A stretch of 33,068 bases of DNA, taken from assembly GCA_964632795.1 (NCBI GenBank), contig CAZWEZ010000037.1, forward strand, positions 1 through 33,068, in the 5' to 3' direction. Source of the stretch: CAZWEZ01 sp964632795 (GTDB lineage Bacteria; Pseudomonadota; Alphaproteobacteria; Rhodospirillales; 2-02-FULL-58-16). This document shows positions 5,843 to 13,168 of the stretch, in pieces (position 1 is the first letter of the stretch; each line of letters starts with the position of its first letter). The notes below the pieces were generated by a model. That model did no database searches and was not told the origin of the DNA. It saw nothing but the letters and a program-made list of their open reading frames with translations. A program made the position numbers and the translations under genes.

Positions 5843-8470
5843 TTGCTCGAATTGATCGAAAGCGCCTCCGAAACCTACCGCTTGATGATGGTCCGCTGGG
5901 TCGATGCCGCCCGCCGTTTCGCGGTGCTCGTGGTGGCGGCCTCGGTGCTGGCCACCGTCGGCGTCGCGTTCTACGTCGCCGACACCATCGCCATCGACAC
6001 CGACACCTCCGACATGCTGTCGCCCGACCTGCCGTTCCGCAGGGATTCCCGGGCCCTGAGCGAGGCCTTCCCGCAGTTCTCGGACAACATCCTGATCGTC
6101 GTCGACGGCCAGACGGCGGACCTCGCCGACGATTGGGCCAACGCCCTGGCCGGGCGGCTGCGCCAGCGTCCGGAGTTGTTCGGCGAGGTCTACGACCCGG
6201 CCGGCGATCCGTTCTTCCGCGCCAACGGGTTGCTGTTCCTGGAGGTTGACGAGCTCTACCAACTCAGCGACCGGTTGGCCGAGGCCCAGCCGTTCCTCGG
6301 CGCCCTGTGGCACGACCCCAGCCTACGCGGCCTGGCGGCGATGCTGAGCTTGGCCATCGAGGCGGCCCTCGACGAGGACGGCGGCCCCGCGATCGAACTC
6401 AATCCCATGCTGGAGGCCATGGCCGAGGTGGTCGAGGCCCAGGCGGCGGGACGTTTCGCCGACCTGTCGTGGCGCCAACTGATGACCGGCGAGATCGCCG
6501 AGGCCAGCGACAAACGACGGTTCCTGTTGATCCAGCCGACCCTCGACTTCGCATCCCTGAGCCCGGCGGCCGAGGCCATGACGGCGTTGCGCTCGCTGGC
6601 CCGCGAGATGGGGCTGGACCGATCCAACGGCGTCCGGATGCGCCTCACCGGGTCGGCGGCGCTGGCCCAGGAGGAACTGGCCAGCGTCGAGGAGGGGATG
6701 GGGCTGGCCGCCGCCGTCTCGCTGGTCCTGGTCCTGGCCCTGTTGATGGGCGGGCTGAGGTCGGCGCGGCTGGTCCTCGCCACCCTGGCGACCCTGGTCA
6801 TGGGGTTGATCTGGACCGCCGGCTTCGCGCTCCTCGCGCTGGGCCAACTCAACCTGATCTCGGTGGCCTTCGCGGTCCTCTTCATCGGCCTCAGCGTCGA
6901 CTTCGGGATCCACTTCGCCCTGCGCTACAAGGAGGAGACCGACCGCGGAAGCGGCCACGCCATGGCCCTGGAGCGGGCCGCGGCCGGGGTCGGCGGGGCG
7001 CTGACCCTGTGCGCCGTGGCCGCCGCCATCGCCTTCTATTCCTTCCTCCCGACGGCCTACCTGGGGCTCGCCGAGCTGGGTCTGATCGCCGGCACCGGGA
7101 TGTTCGTCGCCCTGTTCACCAACCTCACGGTGCTGCCCGCCCTGTTGACGCTGATGCCTCTGCGCCCGGCCGGGGGCGGCGGCGCGGAGCGGGGGCCCCA
7201 AGGCAGGATGGGGCCGTTGGTCCGCCGCCACGCCGGGGCGGTCCGGTGGACGGCGCTGGTCCTCGGCCTGGCCGCCGCCGCCGCGTTGCCCCAGGCCAGG
7301 TTCGACTTCGACCCCATGAACCTGAGGGACCGCTCCACCGAATCGGTGAGCACCCTGTTCGAGATGATCGAGGACAACCGGGCCGGCTTCTATTCGATCA
7401 CCGTGCTCGCCGACGACCTGGACCAGGCCCGCGACCTGGCCGCCGGCCTGGCCGGCCTCGACGAGGTGGACTCGACCGAGACCATCGCCGACTACGTGCC
7501 CACGGGCCAGGAGGAGAAGCTGGAGATCGTCTCGACCCTGGCCCTGTTCCTGCTGCCCTCGCTGAGCGCCTCGGAGCGCAAGCCGCCGCCGGCGCCCGCC
7601 GAGCTGCGACAGGCGATGGACGCTCTGGCCGCCAAACTCGATGCCCTGGCCTCCAGGCCCGGCCATCCCGGCGCCCGGCGCCTGGCCGCCGCCCTGTCGG
7701 GTCTCGACCTTTCCGAGCCGGCCGTCGCCGAGCTGGAGAGGCGCCTGCTGTCGGCCCTGCCGGGGCGGCTGGAGGCGCTCCGCCGGTCCCTGAACGCGGG
7801 GCCGGTGGGACTGGCGGACTTGCCCCAGGGGGTCCTCCGGCGCCAGATCGCCGCCGACGGCAGGACCAAGGTCGAGGTCTACCCCGCCGGGGACGTGCGC
7901 CAGCGGGAAGTCCTGGCCGGCTTCGTCGCCGCGGTGCGCCGGCTGGCCCCCAACGCCACCGGTTCGCCGGTGATCATCCTCGAGGCCGGCGAGGCGGTGG
8001 TCGCCGCCTTCGCCCAGGCGGCGGTGCTGGCGGTGGCGTGCATCGTCGTGCTGCTGGCGGTTCTGCTGCGCAGCCCGCGGGACATCGCGCTGGTGTTCGC
8101 GCCCCTGATCCTGGCCGCGCTGCTCACCGTCGCCGCCTCGGTGGTGTTCGATATCCCCTTCAACTTCGCCAACGTCATCGTCCTGCCGTTGCTGTTCGGG
8201 CTCGGGGTGGCTGGCGCCATCCACCTGGTGCTGCGCGAGCGGACGGAAGGCGGCGCCGGCGCCGTGCTGGTCACCAGCACCCCGCGGGCGGTGGTGTTCA
8301 GCGCCCTGACCACCATCGGCTCGTTCGGCTCCATCGCCTTGTCGAGTCACCCGGGGACCGCCAGCATGGGCATCCTTCTGACCATCGCCATCGCCCTCAG
8401 CCTGGGCTGCACGCTGATCGTGCTGCCGGCGCTGATGGCCGTGGGCCGCCAAGATGAGGGACCAGCATGA
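5843..8470 (+). CDS. hpnN: Hopanoid-associated RND/MMPL transporter HpnN
   Basis: 875-residue RND-superfamily membrane protein. One N-terminal membrane helix (about residues 26-46) is followed by a large periplasmic region containing DTDTSDMLSPDLPFRRDS, a motif of the HpnN/MMPL group. A first membrane bundle spans about 285-440 with FIGLSVDFGIHFALRYKEE, and a second periplasmic domain and C-terminal bundle contain the FGLGVAGAIHLVLRER segment. The symmetric two-half layout and length are those of HpnN, which in Rhodopseudomonas is needed to move hopanoids to the outer membrane. The start is TTG, directly after an in-frame TGA, so no earlier start is possible; the next ATG is 14 codons in. It overlaps hpnL by ATGA, indicating translational coupling. 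Confidence 0.93.
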   Translation: MLELIESASETYRLMMVRWVDAARRFAVLVVAASVLATVGVAFYVADTIAIDTDTSDMLSPDLPFRRDSRALSEAFPQFSDNILIVVDGQTADLADDWANALAGRLRQRPELFGEVYDPAGDPFFRANGLLFLEVDELYQLSDRLAEAQPFLGALWHDPSLRGLAAMLSLAIEAALDEDGGPAIELNPMLEAMAEVVEAQAAGRFADLSWRQLMTGEIAEASDKRRFLLIQPTLDFASLSPAAEAMTALRSLAREMGLDRSNGVRMRLTGSAALAQEELASVEEGMGLAAAVSLVLVLALLMGGLRSARLVLATLATLVMGLIWTAGFALLALGQLNLISVAFAVLFIGLSVDFGIHFALRYKEETDRGSGHAMALERAAAGVGGALTLCAVAAAIAFYSFLPTAYLGLAELGLIAGTGMFVALFTNLTVLPALLTLMPLRPAGGGGAERGPQGRMGPLVRRHAGAVRWTALVLGLAAAAALPQARFDFDPMNLRDRSTESVSTLFEMIEDNRAGFYSITVLADDLDQARDLAAGLAGLDEVDSTETIADYVPTGQEEKLEIVSTLALFLLPSLSASERKPPPAPAELRQAMDALAAKLDALASRPGHPGARRLAAALSGLDLSEPAVAELERRLLSALPGRLEALRRSLNAGPVGLADLPQGVLRRQIAADGRTKVEVYPAGDVRQREVLAGFVAAVRRLAPNATGSPVIILEAGEAVVAAFAQAAVLAVACIVVLLAVLLRSPRDIALVFAPLILAALLTVAASVVFDIPFNFANVIVLPLLFGLGVAGAIHLVLRERTEGGAGAVLVTSTPRAVVFSALTTIGSFGSIALSSHPGTASMGILLTIAIALSLGCTLIVLPALMAVGRQDEGPA

Positions 8471-9453
8471 GCCGGCGCCACCTGAAGGTCCTGTACCTGC
8501 TGGTCGGCCTCGCCATCCTGGCCGTGGTCGTCGGCAATATCGACCTTGCCGAGGTGGCGGCGCGGGTCGTCCAGGTGGGCTGGGGAATGGCGATCATCCT
8601 GGGCATCTATTTCCTTGCCTTCGCGATCGATTCGTTCACCTGGCAGATGGCGCTGGTCTCGGTTCCTCTCGATGGCCTGTGGCTGTACCGCATCTGGAAG
8701 GCGCGCATGGTCGGCGAGGTCTTCAACAGCGTCATCCCGGCCGCCGGCATGGGCGGCGAGCCGGTCAAGGCGGCCCTGCTGAAGAAGCACTATGGCATCG
8801 GTTACCGCGAAGGCACCGCCTCGCTGATCCTGGGCAAGACCGTCAACATGATCTCCCTGGCCATTTTCCTGGCCGGCGGTTTCGCCCTGATGTGGATCTC
8901 GCCGGCGATGCCGACGTCCTACAAGGCGGTGGCGGTCGCGGGTCTGGGAGCCTTCGTGCTGGGCATCGTCCTGTTCTACGCCATTCAGCGGTTCAAGATG
9001 ACCTCGATCACCGGCGCCTGGATCGGCCGCTGGCGCCCGGCCGGTCGGATCAACGACATCCTGCACCACGTCCGCGACATGGACGAGCGCCTGGTCGAGT
9101 TCTACACCCGCTATCGGGGACGCTTCGCCGGGGCCGTCGTCCTGGCCCTGGTCAACTGGCTGCTGGGGGTGCTGGAGGTGTATTACGCGATGGCCTTCCT
9201 GGGACACCCGGTATCGCTGAGCGAGGCCTGGATCATCGAGGCGGCGACCCAGTTGGTGCGCACCGGCACGTTCTTCATACCGGCCAGCATCGGCGCCCAG
9301 GAAGGTGCCTTCATGGTGATCAGCGCGGCGATAACCGGATCGCCGGCGCTGGGGGTGGCGGTGGCGGTGGTTCGCCGCTTCCGCGAGATCCTGTGGATAC
9401 TGTGGGGATTGCTGCTCGGCGGGATGTACTCTCTGGGCTCCGCCCGGGGTTAA
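8467..9453 (+). CDS. hpnL: Hopanoid-associated membrane protein HpnL (LPG synthase/flippase-like fold)
   Basis: 328-residue polytopic membrane protein of the lysylphosphatidylglycerol synthase transmembrane (UPF0104) family. Family marks include FNSVIPAAGMGGEPVKAALL near residue 87 and the ATQLVRTGTFFIPASIGAQEG block near residue 260, between hydrophobic helices. There is no soluble aminoacyl-transfer domain, as in HpnL generally. The molecular role is unproven; members of the fold include lipid flippases and synthases. Its ATG overlaps the hpnN stop (ATGA), so it should be made together with the transporter. It ends in a hairpin shared with the convergent hpnM gene. Confidence 0.9.
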   Translation: MSRRHLKVLYLLVGLAILAVVVGNIDLAEVAARVVQVGWGMAIILGIYFLAFAIDSFTWQMALVSVPLDGLWLYRIWKARMVGEVFNSVIPAAGMGGEPVKAALLKKHYGIGYREGTASLILGKTVNMISLAIFLAGGFALMWISPAMPTSYKAVAVAGLGAFVLGIVLFYAIQRFKMTSITGAWIGRWRPAGRINDILHHVRDMDERLVEFYTRYRGRFAGAVVLALVNWLLGVLEVYYAMAFLGHPVSLSEAWIIEAATQLVRTGTFFIPASIGAQEGAFMVISAAITGSPALGVAVAVVRRFREILWILWGLLLGGMYSLGSARG

Positions 9454-9497
9454 CCCGAAAAGGGGCGATTCGCCCCTTCATGAAATATCCGGGTTAA
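9450..9497. terminator. Nested inverted repeat, bidirectional terminator between hpnL and hpnM
   Basis: An 8-bp perfect stem AAGGGGCG/CGCCCCTT (9460-9467 and 9471-9478) with an ATT loop lies inside an outer perfect repeat TTAACCCG/CGGGTTAA (9450-9457 and 9490-9497). The outer arms contain the stop codons of both convergent genes. A-rich and T-containing flanks fit a two-way transcription stop. Confidence 0.7.
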
Positions 9498-10108
9498 TCG
9501 GCCAGCAGGACGTCGGCCTTTTCCTCGAGGATGGCGATCAGGCCTTCGAGCCCCTTGCTTTTCAGCACCCGGCGGTATTCCGAGCGCCGTACCGCCAGTT
9601 CGCTGACCTCGTCGTCGAGCAGGATATCGACGATCCGCCAGCCGCCGTCCGACTCCCGGGTCACATAGGTGAGGCCCACGGGCTCATCCTCGGGGCGCAC
9701 GATCCTGGTCTTGACGAGCTGGGTCTGTTGCGGACCCGGCCTCACTCCGACGGTCTCGAAGGACTGTCCGGAAAAGCCGTCGAACTGGGAAGCGTAGGTG
9801 CTGACGCTCATCCGGGTGAAGGCGGCGAGCAGCCGTTGGCGCTGGCTCTCGGTGGCTTTCTTCCAGTGCGCTCCCGAGGCGACCCGGATCATCAGGGCGA
9901 GATCGAAGGCCTGTCCGATGTCCGGTTCCAGCCTCTGGTAGCGACCTGTCACGCCGAGGCTGTCGGCCTCTTTCATGACCGCCAGCAGGGTTTCGTGGAA
10001 GCGTTCGACGACCGCATCGGGGGCGTCGGCCGATCCGCCGGCGGCGGGGGCGGGGAGAAGCAGGCCGAGGAGAAACAAGATTCTGGGATCGAAGAGCCGT
10101 CGAATCAT
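9494..10108 (-). CDS. hpnM: HpnM-type periplasmic lipid-binding protein (MlaC/Ttg2D family), copy 1
   Basis: 204 residues. A signal peptide (MIRRLFDPR, then a Leu-rich core ending PAPAAGGSA) is followed by an MlaC/Ttg2D-like domain: VVERFHETLLAVMKEA, the FTRMSVSTYASQFDGFSGQSFE segment, and a C-terminal GGWRIVDILLDDEVSELAVRRSEY block. MlaC proteins carry lipids across the periplasm, and HpnM members occur in hopanoid loci. It follows a second, clearly homologous hpnM gene by 49 bases on the same strand and is probably co-transcribed with it. I chose the ATG immediately before the signal peptide, preceded by GGGAAA; the upstream in-frame extension would run into the neighbour's 3' end and lacks secretion character. 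Confidence 0.88.
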   Translation of the reverse strand: MIRRLFDPRILFLLGLLLPAPAAGGSADAPDAVVERFHETLLAVMKEADSLGVTGRYQRLEPDIGQAFDLALMIRVASGAHWKKATESQRQRLLAAFTRMSVSTYASQFDGFSGQSFETVGVRPGPQQTQLVKTRIVRPEDEPVGLTYVTRESDGGWRIVDILLDDEVSELAVRRSEYRRVLKSKGLEGLIAILEEKADVLLAD

Positions 10109-10157
10109 TCTATTTCCCTTTTTTCCGTGGGGCCCCTGGAAAGGCCGAAGGAGGGCG

Positions 10158-10772
10158 CTACTCGGCGAGCAGTTCATCGGCCTTGGCGTTCAAGGTGGCG
10201 ATCAGGCCGTCGACGCCCGCCTTCTTCAGTTGAAGACGGTATTCGGAGCGCCGCACAGTGAGTTCGCTGATCCCCTTGTCGAGGACGACGTCGATGATCC
10301 ACCACCGGTCCTTGATCTTCTTGGCCACGTAGGCGATGTCGATGGGGGAATCGTCGATTCGCAACAGTTTGGTCTCGACGAGCAGCGTTCCCTGCGATCC
10401 CTCCCTTTCGCCGACTGTCTTGAAGGTCTCCCCGGAATAGCCGTCGAACAGGGTGGCCAGGGTGCTGACGCTCATCCGCCGGAAGGCTTCGACGAGTTGC
10501 TTCTGTTTTGCCTTATCGGCTTTCTTCCAGAATTTGCCGGTGGCGATTCGCACCATCAGGGGGAGATGGAAGGTGCGGTCGATCTCGGGCGCCAGGCGCT
10601 GGAACCGCCCCATCACGCCCAACGCCTGAGCCTCCTTCATGACCGAGATCAGGTTTTCCTGGAAGCGTTCGACGGTGGCGGTCGGTGTCATCTCCTGAGC
10701 CCCGGCGGACAGTCCCGTCAACACGACGACCGCGAAGGGCAAGGCTCGGACGAGGGTCGAAAAATATTGCAT
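10158..10772 (-). CDS. hpnM: HpnM-type periplasmic lipid-binding protein (MlaC/Ttg2D family), copy 2
   Basis: 204 residues, the same length as copy 1 and alignable along its whole length (ATVERFQENLISVMKEAQALGVMGRFQRL; FRRMSVSTLATLFDGYSGETF; DRWWIIDVVLDKGISELTVRRSEYR). A signal peptide begins MQYFSTLVRALPF and ends near SAGAQE. It is the promoter-proximal gene of the tandem pair. Relative to copy 1 it is richer in Lys, which may mean a different lipid or partner. The two look like an old tandem duplication rather than a recent one, since many substitutions separate them. Divergent from the mlaA homolog, with which it could form a periplasm-to-outer-membrane relay. Confidence 0.88.
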   Translation of the reverse strand: MQYFSTLVRALPFAVVVLTGLSAGAQEMTPTATVERFQENLISVMKEAQALGVMGRFQRLAPEIDRTFHLPLMVRIATGKFWKKADKAKQKQLVEAFRRMSVSTLATLFDGYSGETFKTVGEREGSQGTLLVETKLLRIDDSPIDIAYVAKKIKDRWWIIDVVLDKGISELTVRRSEYRLQLKKAGVDGLIATLNAKADELLAE

Positions 10773-10896
10773 GAAGCTCCCACGGGTTCCTTGTTGGCAG
10801 CCGCAGAGGGTAGAATCCCCAACGTGTCCTGGCAATGATTACCTGATGAAAGGGGGCCTCTCTTCATACAAATTTAAAAAAACTGAATTATCAAGG

Positions 10897-10926
10897 TTGC
10901 GGGAGCCCGAAGGTTCACTTTAAACT
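10897..10926 (+). promoter_or_regulatory. Candidate promoter for the mlaA homolog in the divergent hpnM/mlaA gap
   Basis: TTGCGG and TTAAAC/TAAACT stand 17-18 bases apart in the 228-bp gap between hpnM copy 2 and the mlaA homolog, next to an AT-rich tract (about 10866-10890) unusual for this GC-rich DNA. It is a weak pattern match only. Confidence 0.25.
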
Positions 10927-11000
10927 GACGACCGACGGCTCTCGTGGGTAATGGAGCTTGTGGCAGGTCGACGGGGCAACCCGCGGCCGAGGGAGGCCGG

Positions 11001-11909
11001 ATGTTAGGGCTTGGAATTAAAAGGCATCTTCCGCTCATCGGCATTATTTTGCTGGCCGTGACGTTCCTCGGGGGCGCTGTTTCACCGGCTTCGGCGAAGG
11101 AACCCCAGGAGGTTCGGTCGCTCCAGCTGGCCGCGACCGCGACCGAGGAGGCCGACGAGGACGACGTCAACGACCCGTTGGAGCCGCTCAACCGCTTCAT
11201 CTTCGACTTCAACGACGTTTTCATCCGCATGCTGTTGCGTCCGTTCAGCGAGTTCTACCAGGCCTTCGTCCCGCCGCCCGTTCGCGAGGCGGTCAGCAGC
11301 TTCCTCGACAACATCAGCACGCCCGTGGTCCTGGCCAACGACATTCTCCAGGGCGAAGGCCAAAGGGCCCAGGAGACCATCGGACGGTTCATGGTCAATT
11401 CCACGCTCGGCGTCGGCGGCCTTTACGACTTCGCCGACAACGTGCTCGACATTCCCGGCCACGACGAGGACTTCGGACAGACCCTGGCGGTGTGGGGCGT
11501 CGGCGAGGGGTTCTACTTCGTGGTTCCGTTCTTCGGACCATCGAGTCCCCGCGATGCGGTCGGCAAGCTGCTGGTCGACGGATATCTCGATCCGATCAAC
11601 CATTGGGCCAACAACACCGACCGCGACACCTTGATCTATTCGCGGATGGCGCTGAACGCGGTCAACGAATACGGTTCGGTGATGGACGAGTTGGACCAGA
11701 TCAAGAAGACGTCCATCGACTACTATGCCGCGGTCCGCAGCATGTACCGCCAGAAACGCGCCGCCGAGATCAAGAACGGCGAGGAAATCGACCTGCCGCC
11801 GATTCCCGACCTCAGCCTCGATGTCCTCAAGCAGGACGACGACCAGGCGGCGGTTACCGGGGATGAAAGTTCCGAGGAAGCGGAAATTCCCATCGTCCTG
11901 GCGTTCTGA
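11001..11909 (+). CDS. mlaA: MlaA/VacJ-family outer-membrane lipid asymmetry protein, no lipobox
   Basis: 302 residues. The MlaA core is clear: NDPLEPLNRFIFDFND near residue 55, then LDNISTPVVLANDILQG, RFMVNSTLGVGGLYD, DEDFGQTLAVWGVGEGFYFVVPFFGPSSPRD and a YYAAVRSMYRQKRA helix. MlaA removes phospholipid from the outer leaflet of the outer membrane and passes it to periplasmic MlaC. Most enterobacterial MlaA proteins are lipoproteins; here the N-terminal signal ends SPASAKE with no Cys, so a type I signal peptidase product is expected. The ATG used has GGGAGG five bases upstream. The acidic C-terminal tail (about 40 residues) is an extension. Its position beside two hpnM genes suggests a joint lipid-transport role. 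Confidence 0.9.
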   Translation: MLGLGIKRHLPLIGIILLAVTFLGGAVSPASAKEPQEVRSLQLAATATEEADEDDVNDPLEPLNRFIFDFNDVFIRMLLRPFSEFYQAFVPPPVREAVSSFLDNISTPVVLANDILQGEGQRAQETIGRFMVNSTLGVGGLYDFADNVLDIPGHDEDFGQTLAVWGVGEGFYFVVPFFGPSSPRDAVGKLLVDGYLDPINHWANNTDRDTLIYSRMALNAVNEYGSVMDELDQIKKTSIDYYAAVRSMYRQKRAAEIKNGEEIDLPPIPDLSLDVLKQDDDQAAVTGDESSEEAEIPIVLAF

Positions 11910-12265
11910 AACCTGCTTGAAAGCTTCCCGGCCGGCCCCCGTGAGGGGCGCCTGATGTCCCGGCGACAGCCAGTAACGCTTTGAATCGTAAGCACATAAG
12001 TGAAAAACCCTTGAATGCGCTTGGTTATTGTGACATACTGTGGGCGTTCGGTGCCCCCTGGGGGCCGGACCCCGAATGGCCCGACCGCTGGTGGGCCGCC
12101 AAGTCGTATTGCTTCGTAAAGGGGGATATGACCCGATGCATGACTTCCAAATGTCTCCCATATAGGTCCGTGAAATAAATACGGACTTTCTTTCGCGGCT
12201 GGCGATCGGCGGCCGTGAGGCTTGTTTGAACCCATGGATGAATTGAAAAAACCGGAACCGAAGAG
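11910..12265. other. 356-bp non-coding region: mlaA trailer and rpoH leader
   Basis: No supportable gene. It holds a weak hairpin after mlaA (GCCCC/GGGGC, 11935-11949), a good promoter-like pair near 12011-12039, a GCCCC(C)/GGGGC hairpin at 12053-12065, and a GTCCGT/ACGGAC hairpin (12166-12171 and 12181-12186, loop GAAATAAAT) followed by TTTCTTTC. The last sits about 80 bases before the rpoH ATG and is a candidate leader structure. Confidence 0.6.
12011..12039 (+). promoter_or_regulatory. rpoH: Candidate rpoH promoter
   Basis: TTGAAT and CATACT are separated by exactly 17 bases, fitting a vegetative sigma-70 promoter. The -35 part is embedded in CCCTTGAA, which also matches the -35 core of heat-shock (sigma-32) promoters, so autoregulation is possible. 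A start near 12046 would give a leader of about 220 bases before the rpoH ATG. Confidence 0.5.
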
Positions 12266-13144
12266 ATGGCAACGATAGCGACCCCCGTAGTTCCCGTGGA
12301 AGGCGGACTCTCGCAGTATTTCCGCGAGGTCTGGTCGTTCCCCATCCTCGACAAGGAGGAGGAGTACATGCTGGCCAAGAGCTGGCGCGAGCACGGCGAC
12401 GTCGATGCCGCGCACAAGCTGGTGACCAGCCACCTGCGTCTCGTTGCCAAGATCGCCATGAGCTACCGCGGCTACGGGCTGCCGGTCGCCGACCTGGTGT
12501 CCGAGGGCAATATCGGCCTCATGAAGGCGGTCAAGAAGTTCGAGCCCGAGCGCGGGTTCCGCCTGTCGACCTACGCCATGTGGTGGATCAAGGCGGCGAT
12601 CTCGGAATACGTCCTCCGTTCGTGGTCGATGGTCAAGATGGGCACCATGGCGGCGCAGAAGAAGCTGTTCTTCTCCCTGCGCAAGCTCAAAGGGAAATTG
12701 AAGATTCTCGATTCCGGGGAGTTGACCCCGGAGCAGGTGACCACCCTGTCGGAAGCCATGGAGGTTTCCAAGAGCGACGTCATCGACATGAACCGCCGCC
12801 TGGCGGCGCGGGATTTCTCGCTGAACACGCCGCTGTCCGATGACGAAGGGGCCGAGTTCCTGGACACCCTGGTCGACGAAACGCCTTCGCCCGAGGCCGA
12901 GACCGCCGATGGGCAGGAGAAGAAGCTGCGCCATCGGCTGCTCGAGGAGGCCCTCGATATCCTTCCCGAACGCGAGCGCCACATCTTTGTCGAACGGCGG
13001 CTGAAGGACGATCCGGTGACCCTCGACGAGCTGGGCAAGATCTACGGGATCAGCCGCGAACGGATCCGCCAACTCGAGGTCCGCGCCTTCGACAAGGTCC
13101 GAAAGGCGATGGTGGCCGCCAATCCCGAACTCCGCTCCGCCTGA
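12266..13144 (+). CDS. rpoH: Heat-shock sigma factor RpoH (sigma-32)
   Basis: 292-residue group 3 sigma factor directing RNA polymerase to heat-shock genes. Region 1.2/2 is present (SQYFREVWSFPILDKEEEY; LVTSHLRLVAKIA; DLVSEGNIGLMKAVKKFEPERGFRLSTYAMWWIKAAI). The RpoH-specific box near residue 130 reads QKKLFFSLRKLK. Region 4 ends in a helix-turn-helix (DELGKIYGISRERIRQLEVRAFDKVR). Length and order are standard. The start ATG follows ACCGAAGAG. The long structured leader is consistent with post-transcriptional control, which is common for rpoH, but no thermometer fold can be proven by eye. Confidence 0.97.
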   Translation: MATIATPVVPVEGGLSQYFREVWSFPILDKEEEYMLAKSWREHGDVDAAHKLVTSHLRLVAKIAMSYRGYGLPVADLVSEGNIGLMKAVKKFEPERGFRLSTYAMWWIKAAISEYVLRSWSMVKMGTMAAQKKLFFSLRKLKGKLKILDSGELTPEQVTTLSEAMEVSKSDVIDMNRRLAARDFSLNTPLSDDEGAEFLDTLVDETPSPEAETADGQEKKLRHRLLEEALDILPERERHIFVERRLKDDPVTLDELGKIYGISRERIRQLEVRAFDKVRKAMVAANPELRSA

Positions 13145-13153
13145 TCGACGACT

Positions 13154-13167
13154 TTATACCAGCGGCC
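13154..13167. repeat. Short dispersed repeat TTATACCAGCGGCC
   Basis: This 14-mer after rpoH recurs with one mismatch at 28788-28801 (TTATACCAACGGCC) and, inverted with one mismatch, at 28949-28962. It abuts the stop codon of the convergent cyclase gene. It looks like a solitary end of the larger palindromic element at 28788-28962. Confidence 0.6.
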
Positions 13168-13168
13168 C

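Noticed and set aside
6323..8452. A long open frame on the strand opposite hpnN
   Set aside because: It is low-complexity (Gln, Gly, His, Arg rich), has no domain, and arises from GC-biased third positions of hpnN, which has full family homology.
11981..12178. A 65-codon TTG-started frame in the mlaA-rpoH gap
   Set aside because: No ribosome site, no domain, and it covers the promoter-like elements; better explained as leader DNA.
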